Assembly: GCF_035582795.1 (NCBI RefSeq)
Contig: NC_134366.1
Span: 150,521,519 to 150,585,518, forward strand
Direction: 5' to 3'
Origin: Mycteria americana
Taxonomy: Eukaryota > Chordata > Aves > Ciconiiformes > Ciconiidae
DNA length: 64,000 nucleotides
In this document: piece after piece, positions 48,170 through 58,595 of the stretch
Position numbering within the stretch: the stretch's first letter is position 1
Layout: each line of letters opens with the position of its first letter
Translations under genes and position numbers: made by a program
Notes under the pieces: generated by a model
Told to the model about the DNA's origin: nothing
Seen by the model: the letters and a program-made list of their open reading frames with translations, nothing else
The model's database searches: none

Positions 48170-48300
48170 CAGCTAAGACCCTAAATCCTGCACTCAATAT
48201 TCGCACCTAATTACTTTACATGAGTCTTTCTGTTGACTTCACTGGGATTTCTCACGAACAAACTAATGCACACTCTAGTGCTTATAAGCTGGGACCCTGG
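48170..48300. repeat. Ancient palindromic repeat fragment
   Basis: AAATCCTGCACTCAATATTC, then TTACTTTACATGAGTC and GTTGACTTCACTGGGATTTC. This resembles the remembered sauropsid repeat with CCTGCA, CATGAGTA and TTGACTTCAATGGGA blocks. Degenerate. Confidence 0.4.
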
Positions 48301-49084
48301 GACCCAGCTGTAATAGTAAAAGATGTTTTAGTCAGTTCAGGCAATCTAGGGAAAGGCTAATCAGATCTCAGTACTCTCCCATGACTTATAAACTATCTCC
48401 ATGGGAGGGTAAAACACTAAGCACTGCTATTTTATTATAATCTGGACATCATTAACAAGCTCTTTTAATAAAGTGTACTCATTGTTAGATTGTGTTTTCA
48501 TTATGAGTATGGAGTATTTGGAATGGAGTGGTTTTAATCCCCAAATTACTGTTTTACACTGGTGCGGGGGTCAGTGTGGGTTTGCAAATAAGTTTCAGAA
48601 CTACTGTATCCTTTTCTTTTTTTTAAAAAAAAGCCTTTCTGCTTACAATTAGCAGTCTGTTATGGTTTGTGACTACTTCACAGAGACAATACTAAGCAGC
48701 CCACATATGTATTATATGTCATATAATATATGCTTTCATATGAATACCTACTCTTCATGGTAAAAGTGAAGCCTCAGTTTTGCCATGCTACTTTTCTGGG
48801 AACGTTGTGGAAACTCTGATGTCTAGATCAGATTCAGAACCAAAAAGTGCAAATGAGTCTTCCCCAAAAGAACAAGATAATGAAAAGGTCTATTGTCCAA
48901 GCGGCAACTGAAGAAAATCATAACATGGAGGTTGATGCTGTCATAAAATAAGAATTCCCACTGCTTCCAGTCTGACCACTGGAAACTATGCAGAGCAAGC
49001 CATACTATAGGTGCACTGTTCTACAGCATCACCCATATGGCAAGTTTCTGAAATTACTGAAATGGTTGTCAGCTTCAGCTCTGC

Positions 49085-49150
49085 TGGGGTTGGACCTGAT
49101 GACCTACAGAGGTCCTTTCTGACCTCAATTATTCTATGATTCTATGATTT
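49085..49150 (+). mobile_element. CR1 3'-terminal fragment
   Basis: GGGTTGGACCTGATGACC, then GAGGTCCTTTCTGACCTC and the tail ATTCTATGATTCTATGATT. This is the last 65 bases of a plus-strand CR1, a very short truncated insertion. It is the only tail-bearing CR1 here lying on the plus strand. Confidence 0.85.
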
Positions 49151-49887
49151 AGTAGTTATTAGTTTTACAACAGTGATGTCAGGAAGTCTATATGTGATTT
49201 AGATGAATGACTTAAAAATAACTAATAGATCGTCTAATGTTCCTTATTTCATTAGAGTTGTAGAGGATTATATTATACACGTAGTGCATATACTCTAGGC
49301 CCTTTAGATAACTGAGTACATGGTGTAAAAGTTCTACCATGATATTTACACCTCACAATAAAATGTAATGCATGATTGAAATGCTGATCTTTGCTCTTTC
49401 CCATACACTGTATGTTTTGGTGTGTATACTCATCAAGACAAATGTGTGCTTATCTGACCTCTGTGCTTGAATAGGCAAGCTGCTCTTCCCCCCTCCCCAA
49501 CTCTCTCCTGATGGCTTCCAGAACGTGGTTGCCCTCCTGTATACTGTAGCCCCTTCAGCCACACTCTGCAGGGTACTCATGCACAGTGCTGGGTTTGTGG
49601 GAACATTTGGCTGACAACCAAATGTCATTCTCCTCCATTCTAGGAACTGCTCTATAATGCATTTTAGGTCTTCCGTTTACCATTTCAAGATGTAAGGTTA
49701 GTCCACTGTAACATTTGCTTTTATTAATCCAGGACACAACTCAGCTGTAGGCATTTGTAGCAGCAGCCAGAATAATTAGGTACCGATGGAGTTTCTTTCA
49801 GCTGCAGCCCAATTGCTATACAAGGCAGGGGTATCGCTCAGTGCAGAGAGTACTGGAATATCCTTTTAGCTGCCGAGGTAGGGATAC

Positions 49888-50850
49888 ATGCTGGACGAGG
49901 AGGACTGTATGAAAGCATGGGAAACAAATCTGGGAGACTTCGTGAATCTGTGGTTGTCATCCTGTCCCCATCCATGTGCAGACATGTCTGGAATGGGCAA
50001 ATTGCCATCACATCCTAGGATTGTGTCCTTCTGCAGACACAAAACAATGATGTGTGGCCCTAAAACTTCCTGTCAGGAAGTAGACCTTCATGGACCCATC
50101 AAAGAATTTGTCCCAGTCTTGTGCTGGAGTACACAACTTCTGGTCCTAAGCCCACTGCAGATTTGGGTTAATCTTACTGTCTGGACAATCATTATTTTAG
50201 ACCGATAAAGGACTGTGTGACGTTTCCAAGTCAACAGTTAGTTTTGTTGTTGTGGTTGCTTGCTGTGCTGTTATGAAAGCTGTTTGCATTTGGGTTGTCT
50301 GTCTCAGAATACACCTGAATTACTAACTGACTTTTAGATAACGGGCTTCCCAGATTCATCTGATACTACTGACAACATGAATAGACAGTTAGCCTCTTAA
50401 AAGGAGGTGATGAATGTGTTAACAAGGGGAGTACTGCTCTGCTGCTTTGCAGGACTTGGTGCAGTGGTGGGTAGGTTAATGTGCTCTTACGCACATAGGG
50501 CCTGCCATCAGTGTTGGGGGGCAGATGAGGAATTGAAGGAACCTTGAGGAATTAAGAAGGAAAGTTGTTCATTCTTAATGATTTAACCGTATCAGTGACA
50601 TGAAGTTGACAACCATGATTTTAGGGGAGTTCTACCTGTCCTGTGCTGCTGAGCCTATTGAAGCCCTCCTTGTCTAGCAAGGAGTTGCAGAAAATCCAGT
50701 GCATCATTTGGTGGAACAGGATGACAGTAGAGTGCTCCTTTGTAAGGGTGAAGGCAAGATGGTGCTTTTTGCTGATGTGCTAAATATCATCCTCCTGATT
50801 GTGGCCAGGTACCCCCACACAACACCTGCATAGCTAGGGACAGATATTTT
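49888..50850 (+). pseudogene. Possible decayed PIF/Harbinger-type transposase
   Basis: The first frame (from 49888) reads DEEDCMKAWETNLGDFVNLW, which resembles the N-terminal 'RMS..TF..L' region of Harbinger-type transposases. Near 50415 EVMNVLTRGVLL could correspond to the MEV..AI...LL segment, and GPAISVGGQM to the FPNCGGAIDG segment. Near 50657 IEALLV, a stop, then QGVAENPVHHLVEQDDSRVL recalls QALVDHRGRF...GWSG..HDARVF. Frames shift and stops interrupt. The similarity is from memory and each piece alone is weak. The ordered series along one strand is the argument. It could also be chance. Confidence 0.35.
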
Positions 50851-51075
50851 ACAATGTTGGACTCTGCAGGATTCTATAGCTATTTTTCAGAACTGGAAAA
50901 TGCCTGTGTCAGCAACCTGGTCCAGAAAGATGGAGGAAATTATTAGTACTCTATGTCCTGACACCCATACCACACACAGTGATTTTAATGAGTAATGGAC
51001 TAGTAATGCATGTTCTGGCTTGTGGATAGTGAAATATCTTGGAACATGTTCTAACTGATTAGTTAACAGGGCTTA

Positions 51076-51213
51076 ACTCGAACAACACAAGCCTGTTTCT
51101 ACCCTTTCAAATATCTTTCCATGGAAGTCTCCTCATAAGGGATTGATGGCTGTTTTGGACAGAGACACTACTGAATATTCAGTGTCATTGGTGATAAATC
51201 AATGACCTTCTCC
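51076..51213. repeat. 138-bp inverted repeat, left arm
   Basis: Base-for-base the reverse complement of 52196-52333, with no mismatch in 138 positions by hand comparison. The arms are separated by 982 bases. A 23-bp-period tandem repeat starts at its inner edge. Confidence 0.95.
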
Positions 51214-51254
51214 TGCTGTCCTTAATTTTTTGTGCCTGCTGTCCTTAATTTTTT
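51212..51254 (+). repeat. Short tandem repeat, period 23 bp
   Basis: The 20-nt CCTGCTGTCCTTAATTTTTT occurs at 51212-51231 and 51235-51254. It begins inside the last two bases of the left inverted-repeat arm. Confidence 0.9.
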
Positions 51255-52195
51255 TAATTTCTAAGGTGATGGGATTTAGAATGAGATATTTTGTGGCTTT
51301 CATGTAATAAGAGCTCATTGGTTTTCCAAGTAACTCACTGTGCTTGTTAACTTGGGGACATGGACTCTGATTTTATTGACTTACATAGATCACTTGCAGT
51401 TTCTTTAACTTCAGTAAAAGCTTTTGATTTGATCGCAGTCTCTTGTTATCTTAAAAATGGCTAGATAATAAGGAGTGCTGGAAGAACTTCAGAATGTTTT
51501 CCCTTTTATGCACTTACGTTCTTTGTAGCTTAAAAACACTGAAGTTAGATCTGATGGCAGCTTAATGAAAGCAAATGACTGTCTCTCTTAACTATCAAAC
51601 AAGGAAAGCTGAAGGCAGCCTCTGTAGTGGTAATAACTACTGCCTCTGGTACTTTTTTGTCTTCCCTTTCCTTCCCATCTATGATGAGAAATTATATAGA
51701 GTTCAAGAGAGGGGATATTATCTGCAGTTACTAAAGGCGTTGATGTTCCAGGTAACTGCTGAGAATTTCCCCTTCTGTGCATTCTGCCAGTTTTGGTGGC
51801 AGCTGGAGAAGGTGGAGAGGTAGGGGTTTGTGGAGTTCATGTTTCTGATTTAGCCTTGGAAGGGAACTTGTACTACAAGATGAGGAAGGAGACCACCCAG
51901 AGAAGCAGGAGGCATAAGTGGAAACATTTTACTACCATGTTTTTCCAATTTCTTTTTCAGCAAGATCTGCCCAGCAAAGACAGCTACATTTTTAAGGTAC
52001 CTGAACGAAAGAGGTGGCCTTCCAGGCCAGTGGAAGGGTTTCCTGATTCTGTGTGAAAGCAGTTTCCCTGAAGTGGGGTAAGAGATGGAAGGACACTGAC
52101 TTCAGCATGAGCCACAGAGCATGTCTTCTCTCTTGACATTATTTAAGAGTTAACACAGGAAAGAGGACAAATCTTAATAACATGCACCATGCAGT

Positions 52196-52333
52196 GGAGA
52201 AGGTCATTGATTTATCACCAATGACACTGAATATTCAGTAGTGTCTCTGTCCAAAACAGCCATCAATCCCTTATGAGGAGACTTCCATGGAAAGATATTT
52301 GAAAGGGTAGAAACAGGCTTGTGTTGTTCGAGT
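52196..52333. repeat. 138-bp inverted repeat, right arm
   Basis: Exact reverse complement of 51076-51213. The bases just outside it include TGCTGTCC (52333-52340), an 8-mer that also occurs at the inner edge of the left arm. No target-site duplication is visible around the whole 1258-bp unit. Confidence 0.95.
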
Positions 52334-54410
52334 GCTGTCCCACAAAGGAAATAGGTATTTTAAAGATGAAGTCCCAATTTCATTTTTCAGTATTCTTACA
52401 CTGTAGTTAATGAAAATTGAAAATCCATAACAGTGCATCAGAAAAATTATTCTGTTGCATGGGTATATGGCTAAGCAAGCACAGGTAAAATTGATAAGAA
52501 AACACCATGGAAATATTTAGCTCTTGACTAGCAGCCAGTTAGGGAGCAAGGGAAGCCTGAAAAGAACAAGAGAGCCTGTCTATTTACTTGCCATCTTGTA
52601 GGAGAATCTCCTCTTTTATACCAAACTTCTTCAAGGCAGCTGCAGATATTGCAAGCAGCCCTCATCAGGTTATATGTCTGTGAGCAGCAGTTGCCTGTTC
52701 ACTGTTAGGAGCTTCTTCACATGTCCAGCAGAGCACTGTGCTGCACTGACTGCTCCAAGGTTGCTGTGAAAGCCCTTCATAGGACCCTCTTCTTCCTCTC
52801 TCCATGGGTAAAAGAATGGAGCAGTGGAAGCCAGTGGATCTGGTGCTCTTGGTCTCTTTTGCTTTTGAGGTGTTTGGGATGTTTGTTATACAGTGACTTG
52901 GTCTTGGGTCTGCCCAGGGGAGTTGGATCCCGATGGTATAACACTGAATAATCCTGCTGCAACAGCTGGAATCGAAGTGCTTGAAACAGATTTTCCAGGT
53001 AGCCACAAAAATATGTGTAAGTTTGGTACTTTGGGAGTATGTTCTCAGCTGGTAGAGCAAGGGTTAGCCAAGCAATGTGAAGCTACAAAGGGCTGTGCCA
53101 GCAGCCTGGCTTAGCCTGCTGGGAAAATGAGGTGTTAAATACCAAATGTGGTGCAATAAACACCATCCAACTTTAAGAGTGAAGACAGGGGACCTTGCAG
53201 AAAATCCAGAAAATAAACAGAGAACCATGGGAGGACTGTATGCAAAGAAGCTGTGCAACCACAATACAAACTGGTCATGTAAAAATGCAAGCAGCAGTGG
53301 ACACAAATATGTACCTGGAACTAGAGCAAAGCACACAAGTCCAGACTGTCATCACCTCGGGAAAGCAGCACAGAAGCTTTCAGTATGGATGAAAGGGTGG
53401 CAACAGGCTTGGATCAGTGGTATCTGTTATCACATACACAGCTGTGGCTTTGGGAACTTGTAGGGTTTTTTTCTCATTGAAAATGGATGCAATTTCACTT
53501 TAATTTTTATTTTAGATTATCTTATACATCAGAACTTGTAAGATGAGGCAACTAAAGCTCTCCTCTGTTAAGCATTGCTTTCTCCTGAAACAGTATTTTA
53601 AAACACTGTTTGTGAGGGTAGGAGTGTGTTGATAATAGTTGTTTGGGTTTTTTTAATGAGAATTGGATCATTTTTGGTGGAACTGTAAGTAAGCTTATTT
53701 TCTGGTTATCAGACGAGTAAGGATATTGAGATCTAAGGATCTAAGGTTTCTGAATCAAAATGAAATACTATTGAACAATAGAAGTTATCTTAAGTTTGAA
53801 TAAAAAGATCCCCAGAAAACTAGGCACTGTTATTCAATGCTTCTGTTTCTTTAGTACCCCCAACCTTACTTTTCAAAGGCATTGGTAAAATCACACAAAA
53901 TTGAAAATTTACTGCTTTAATATGTTTCAGAATTCAGTGACAGCTAATGAATGATTATGTAGACATTTCAGTTTATATGGTCAGCTAATCGTATGATATT
54001 TACATGCTCTATAAAAACATGTTCCTAACAGAATTCAAAGACTTGAAATCACAGCAAACAAACACTTTTTTTTTTTTATTTCTGAAGTTACCTGGGGACA
54101 GTTGTGACCCTAGTGAATTTGAAATTGTGACCAAATATCAAAAATTACTACAAAGGTATAAAATATGTTAAGTGCCAGAATGTAAGACGGTTTAGTTTGG
54201 GGTACTTTGCAGAGCTGGTAGGACTGTCCTGAGTCACTTCTTTATCACAGTTTCCTTTGGCATCATGCTGTTACTGGATGGTTCAGCAGCATGTTGTGAA
54301 GGTGGTCTGCCACAGTATCCTTGGTTCTCCATTAACGTGCCATCAGGAACAGGGAAAATGCCTTTACTTAGAGATGGATAGGAAGGAGGGATGAGTTAGG
54401 CCACTGATAG

Positions 54411-54722
54411 CTAGGTAACAGCCAGATAGCCCTCTTGAACAAACTGTTCATGCCTGGTTCCTGTGACAGCCTTGTAAGGAGCATATTTCTCTATGCTCCT
54501 TAGCTCTCTGAGCATGGCTTCTATGTTTCTAAAGCATTGGTGCTGGAACTGGCATGTATCCTTGAGGTCCGTTTGCCTTGTGTGCTGAAGGAACAGGCCA
54601 GAGAGAGAGGAGGCCCCCTTGCGCAGCCCTGTGTTTGTTGATGATGTTCTGAGAAGTGAGGAGACAACCCGGGAGGAGCTTTCATCAGTAATCTCCAGCA
54701 GTACCTGCTGTTACCTCCATCA
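54411..54722 (-). pseudogene. ATG-less open frame of about 100 codons
   Basis: On the minus strand a frame opens after a TAA near 54720 and runs about 100 codons to a TAG at 54411-54413. Its only methionine is late. The composition is protein-like rather than repeat-like: a serine/threonine-rich first half (ESSSRVVSSLLRTSSTNTG) and a charged, helix-like second half (HQCFRNIEAMLRELRSIEKY). I do not recognise it. It could be the C-terminal exon of a decayed Myb/SANT-like protein of a Harbinger-type element, given the transposase-like pieces 4 kb away, or chance. Confidence 0.3.
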
Positions 54723-56366
54723 AAATTTTGTCCCATTTTCAGTGGTGCGTGCTGTTTGCAGTGTCCATCTGTTTCTGACTAGAGTACTGGAAATACTCTA
54801 CCAATAATACCATCCAGGTGTCCATGCTGCTAGGGCTCCAGAAATTTAATTTTCTGTGACCACTATTATAAGCACCAACTATTTACATCTCTTCCCTAGT
54901 TTGAATGTCCTTAAATCACGTATTGCCTGTTACTGGATAATATTGAACATTTAAGCAAGTCTGGGCATTTTGAGTGCAAAGACTCAGTTCATTTTGCTCT
55001 CTGGCATATACACTAGAATATTGTGTTCACATTTGGGGATGCTGAGTAGGATACACAAAAGGAAAAATAGATTGATAGACAGAAAAATAGATCAATATGT
55101 AATGGTTGTGCGGGACAGACTGAAGAATAATGTATAAAATCTCTTTATTAGAGAGAAAATACTTACTCAGAACTTTCTTTTCTGCCAGTGAGTACCTCAT
55201 GGTGGGAAAAAAATCAATTCTTTTTCTGAACTGGGGCATTTAGTTGCCTTCTGTTACAGATCTGTGGCTCTATGTACTTATCAAGACCCTATTAAAATTG
55301 TTTTCAACATCTTAGTTACTTAACCAAGAATTACTGTTAAAATTTGCACTGCTTGTAAAGTTTCCACTCGGTTTCAGGTAGAACAGTTCTTTGTTGTGCA
55401 AGTGGGTAGTTTTATCCATCTCTTGCACACCTAGGGGAGCTCTTGACTAAGCTTCATCATATCACCAGTTCCAAGGCTGAATCTAACTCCTGTGAGATGC
55501 TCTCGTCACAACCCACAACAATAAAATTTTGGGGGAAGATAGACAGAATTGCCATCTGAGGAAGCCCACCAACAGGGGACACGGCCAGAAGATGAGCCTT
55601 TGGCATATCAGTCTTAGTTTTCTGGTTGTGGGCAGAGTCAGCCATGGCTTTTGATGGTGCCTTAACAAATTCCTGGGCAGGAATCATCTCTTAGTGTAGG
55701 AATTTTGCCTGTTAATTTGTTCTTCTGTGTGAGAAAACTTCTCCATAACCTATGGCAAGCTCATTGCCAGTCCTCAGAAGTCTCCTTGAGTAAAGAAGAT
55801 TCATTCTGCACTGTTATCATCATGCTGGCAACCACAGACAGTCTTATGAAAAGGAAGCATGAGCTGTCGCCAGTTCTCATTTATAGTTGCTGTTTCTGGA
55901 ATATATTCCTTTCTCTTGTTTTAATTCTCCAAGATTTTCTGAAGCAAATATCCCTTAGACTACAAGAACCATTAAGCTTCTGAAAAAATGCAACAGAGCA
56001 CTGACTAGAATAATTAAAATATATTTGTGTCCTCCTCAAACCTGTTTATGCTGACAGGCTGACTGAAACAAAGTTTCTTTTCTTGCTTTAAAAATACTTA
56101 TTATAAATTATTGTAGAAGTTGATACATTTTAAATGTTAACTACGAAGTTCAACTAACAATACATATAAACACTATGCAGGGTCTGCTAACTGCTACTTT
56201 ATTATGTAGATCTTCTTTCTTGAAGGTGTAGGTATTATTCCGTGCCAGTATATCTGCATGTTTGTATGTGATGGGAGGGAGGCAGTGCAGCTGGGTGGCT
56301 GACATGGTTACAGGGTATCTTTTTGTGTAATCAAAGAGCTAATCTCCTTCTCTCCTTTATTGGCAG

Positions 56367-56401
56367 TTTCACATCCTTGAATGTTCCTCTGTTTCTTGAA
56401 G
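56367..56401 (+). other. MATN2: MATN2 exon 2, 5' UTR part
   Basis: Thirty-five bases between the CAG acceptor (ending 56366) and the chosen start codon. It contains another ATG at 56381 in the same frame, preceded directly by an in-frame TGA (56378-56380) and in a poor start context (T at -3, T at +4). Confidence 0.75.
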
Positions 56402-56534
56402 ATGAAGAAAATGATTGCATGCTTCTTTCTGCTGTTTGGACATACTCTGCTTTCCACTGTCTCTGTCATGGCAAAAGATCTCCCTGGAGGACATTTCACC
56501 CGAAGAAGGGATGTTAACTCACGATCTCTACTAG
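56402..56534 (+). CDS. MATN2: Matrilin-2, first coding exon (signal peptide)
   Basis: Forty-four codons plus one base, ending at a GTAAGT donor (56535), so the next exon starts in phase 1. The peptide starts MKKMIACFFLLFGHTLLS and runs to a probable cleavage site near VMA (residue 24). A basic stretch follows (TRRRD, residues 33-37), then NSRSLLG. It matches the start of matrilin-2, a secreted matrix protein with von Willebrand A domains and EGF repeats, in charge pattern, length and exon phase. The ATG at 56402 was chosen over the in-frame one at 56381 because it has A at -3 and fits the family start. The von Willebrand A domain exons lie beyond the window. Confidence 0.85.
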
Positions 56535-58504
56535 GTAAGTTACAAAAAAACCCCACCCCAAAACCCCAAACACCACCACCAAAGGCCATCTCAAATACAA
56601 ATGATGAGAGGCATGAGCACCTGGCCAAACCTTGGCTGAGTTAGTTTATAATAAAAAGGAGATTGCCATTTGCAAGCAGGATTATGAGAAAGTTTGTTGA
56701 CCAGTTAGCAGCTGTTGAAAGAAGGTGTTTACTTTTGGAGTACTAGATCTACTTTATGTAAGTGGTATGAAATAAATATTTGCTACAGTATTGTTGTCTT
56801 GGAAAAAAGACCTTATTTTCACTGTTTAGAGAAACTACACACTGGTCCATGGAGATTGTGTCAAAGCTGCCTTTTACCATGCCAGCAAGTTTTAGCTGTC
56901 TATATGTATGTGCTGTGTGTAATGATGATTGAATGGAAATCAGTGGCTATTGAAATGAGGCTTGTCATTACATTACTTGATGTTAATCCCCTCATTTTGC
57001 CAGCGTAATTTTATTTATAATGAGTAGCTCATTTTTCCTCTTTTGCCAAAAATCTGAGGACAGGATCTAGCAGTTTTAGCTTGTGGCTGTCATATTTAAA
57101 AAAAAAAAGATTCATCTCTCTCTTCTTGATCATTGCCTGTAAGCCGTCAAGCAGTTTGCTGGTCAACTTTTTCCTCTGCTAACAGTTTGTGACTTAGAAT
57201 CATTTTCTTTTGCCCATCGTTTAAAGTAATTTTCAGATTATGAAAACATAGTATGGATGGGGCTTTGGACACAGCCCATCATTAGAAATTAATGATACAC
57301 ATCAATAGTAGATCTAATCAGATATCTCTCTGCAGCCACTGGGAGATGTTAAGTGGCCTGCCTCCCCATAAAGGTGACCTAACCTAGGTGAACATGAGGA
57401 ATGTGAAATGTGCTGCAGAAGATGTATTGGGAAGAAAGAAGAAGAAACAAAGCCAGAACATGGGAGAATGGCTGACAGAGAGAGGAGCACCAAGTTTTAT
57501 CAGTGAAACTCTTCTCCAAACAAAACGTAGTCCTTTAAATATGTAAAATTCCATGAATTACCGTTCACAATCTTTCCTTTGTTAACTTAAAACCATTGGT
57601 TTCCAATTCCTGTAGAACAAGTTTAAGTCAAATGACAACAGATTTCCCTTTCTTATCATCTTTCTCAAAACTAATAGATGCAGTCTTGAGACACTTGGGG
57701 TTCTGCAACTAAAGGCTGAAAACCACAGCTCTGGAGATCTAGTCCATCAAAAAATATGGTTGTGGAACAGCAAAAAGAAATACCCACATTCACACCTTAC
57801 TCAACAAGACTCTCAAACTTTCTAAAATCCTAAATTCTAAAATGTGTTTAAATAGCAGCCCCTCCTGAATATTTTAGGGTCCCCAGCAAAGCTAAGTGAG
57901 CTTATTACTTTAAGAAATAAACTACCTGTCTCTCTAGAAAATGAATGCAATAGCAAGGTGTTATGTGGAGAAACTAAAAGGTGTCACATTTCTCAGCTTG
58001 CCTTTTTTCCCTATGATTTTTTAAATTGCTTTTATAGTCTCTTTTTCTTATTTTAAGTAGTAGAAAATATATCAAAATAATTAGCACTCAATATAAATCA
58101 AAATGTACAGATTAAATTATTTCTTTCTTCTTCCAAAAAGCCAAGCGATTTGTGGTCCCTGCATTTGGAAAATTCTGAATCCCTATTCAGTTTGGCATGT
58201 GCAGGATGCAAACAATTCTGGCAGCTCTGGCTGAAAGAACCTTTTCAAGACATTAAATGATGCAAGAAACTTGGGACATTGTCTGGTCCAGCCCATAAAA
58301 GTACGTGGCAGTTTGGAGTCAGACTCTTGGGCCTTGCATTCTGTTATAATAAATTAGGTCACCTGCTTCAAATTCAGCAGCGCATATAAACAGTGGCACG
58401 GTTAAAACGTGCCTCTGTGTAAAGAACAGAATGTGTAAAATGCATGCCACTCTGCTGGAAAGCTGTAGTGCTCCTTAAATGACATGAGAAAGAACAGGGC
58501 CAAG

Positions 58505-58595
58505 CCATGATCTCAGTGACATGAAGTCTATTGACTTAATAAAATCACTCCAGAATTACAGCAATTTAACGGGGATTAGAAGCTGTCCCATTCTG
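58505..58595. repeat. Ancient palindromic repeat fragment
   Basis: GACATGAAGTCTATTGACTT followed by AATCACTCCAGAATTACAGC and GGGGATTAGAAGCTGTCCC. It recalls the old sauropsid repeat with GTTACTCCAGATTTACACC and CAGAATCTGGCCC blocks. Degenerate. Confidence 0.4.

Larger units (their letters stand above)
46776..56366 (+). other. MATN2: MATN2 intron 1, 9.6 kb
   Basis: Runs from the GTAAGC donor to the TTGGCAG acceptor ending at 56366. It contains a small plus-strand CR1 tail (49085-49150), possible Harbinger-type transposon remains (49888-50850 and 54411-54722), the 138-bp inverted repeat pair (51076-51213 and 52196-52333), and a T-rich run near 54065. I see no established gene in it. Confidence 0.7.

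Noticed and set aside
52690..52990. Minus-strand frame reading RDPTPLGRPKTKSLYNKHPK and following
   Set aside because: Looks mildly protein-like and lies between the transposase-like pieces, but I could not tie it to any family or to the frame at 54411.
54980..55110. Possible old LINE fragment (ACTAGAATATTGTGTTCAC)
   Set aside because: Only one short block resembles CR1. No ordered series of matches.
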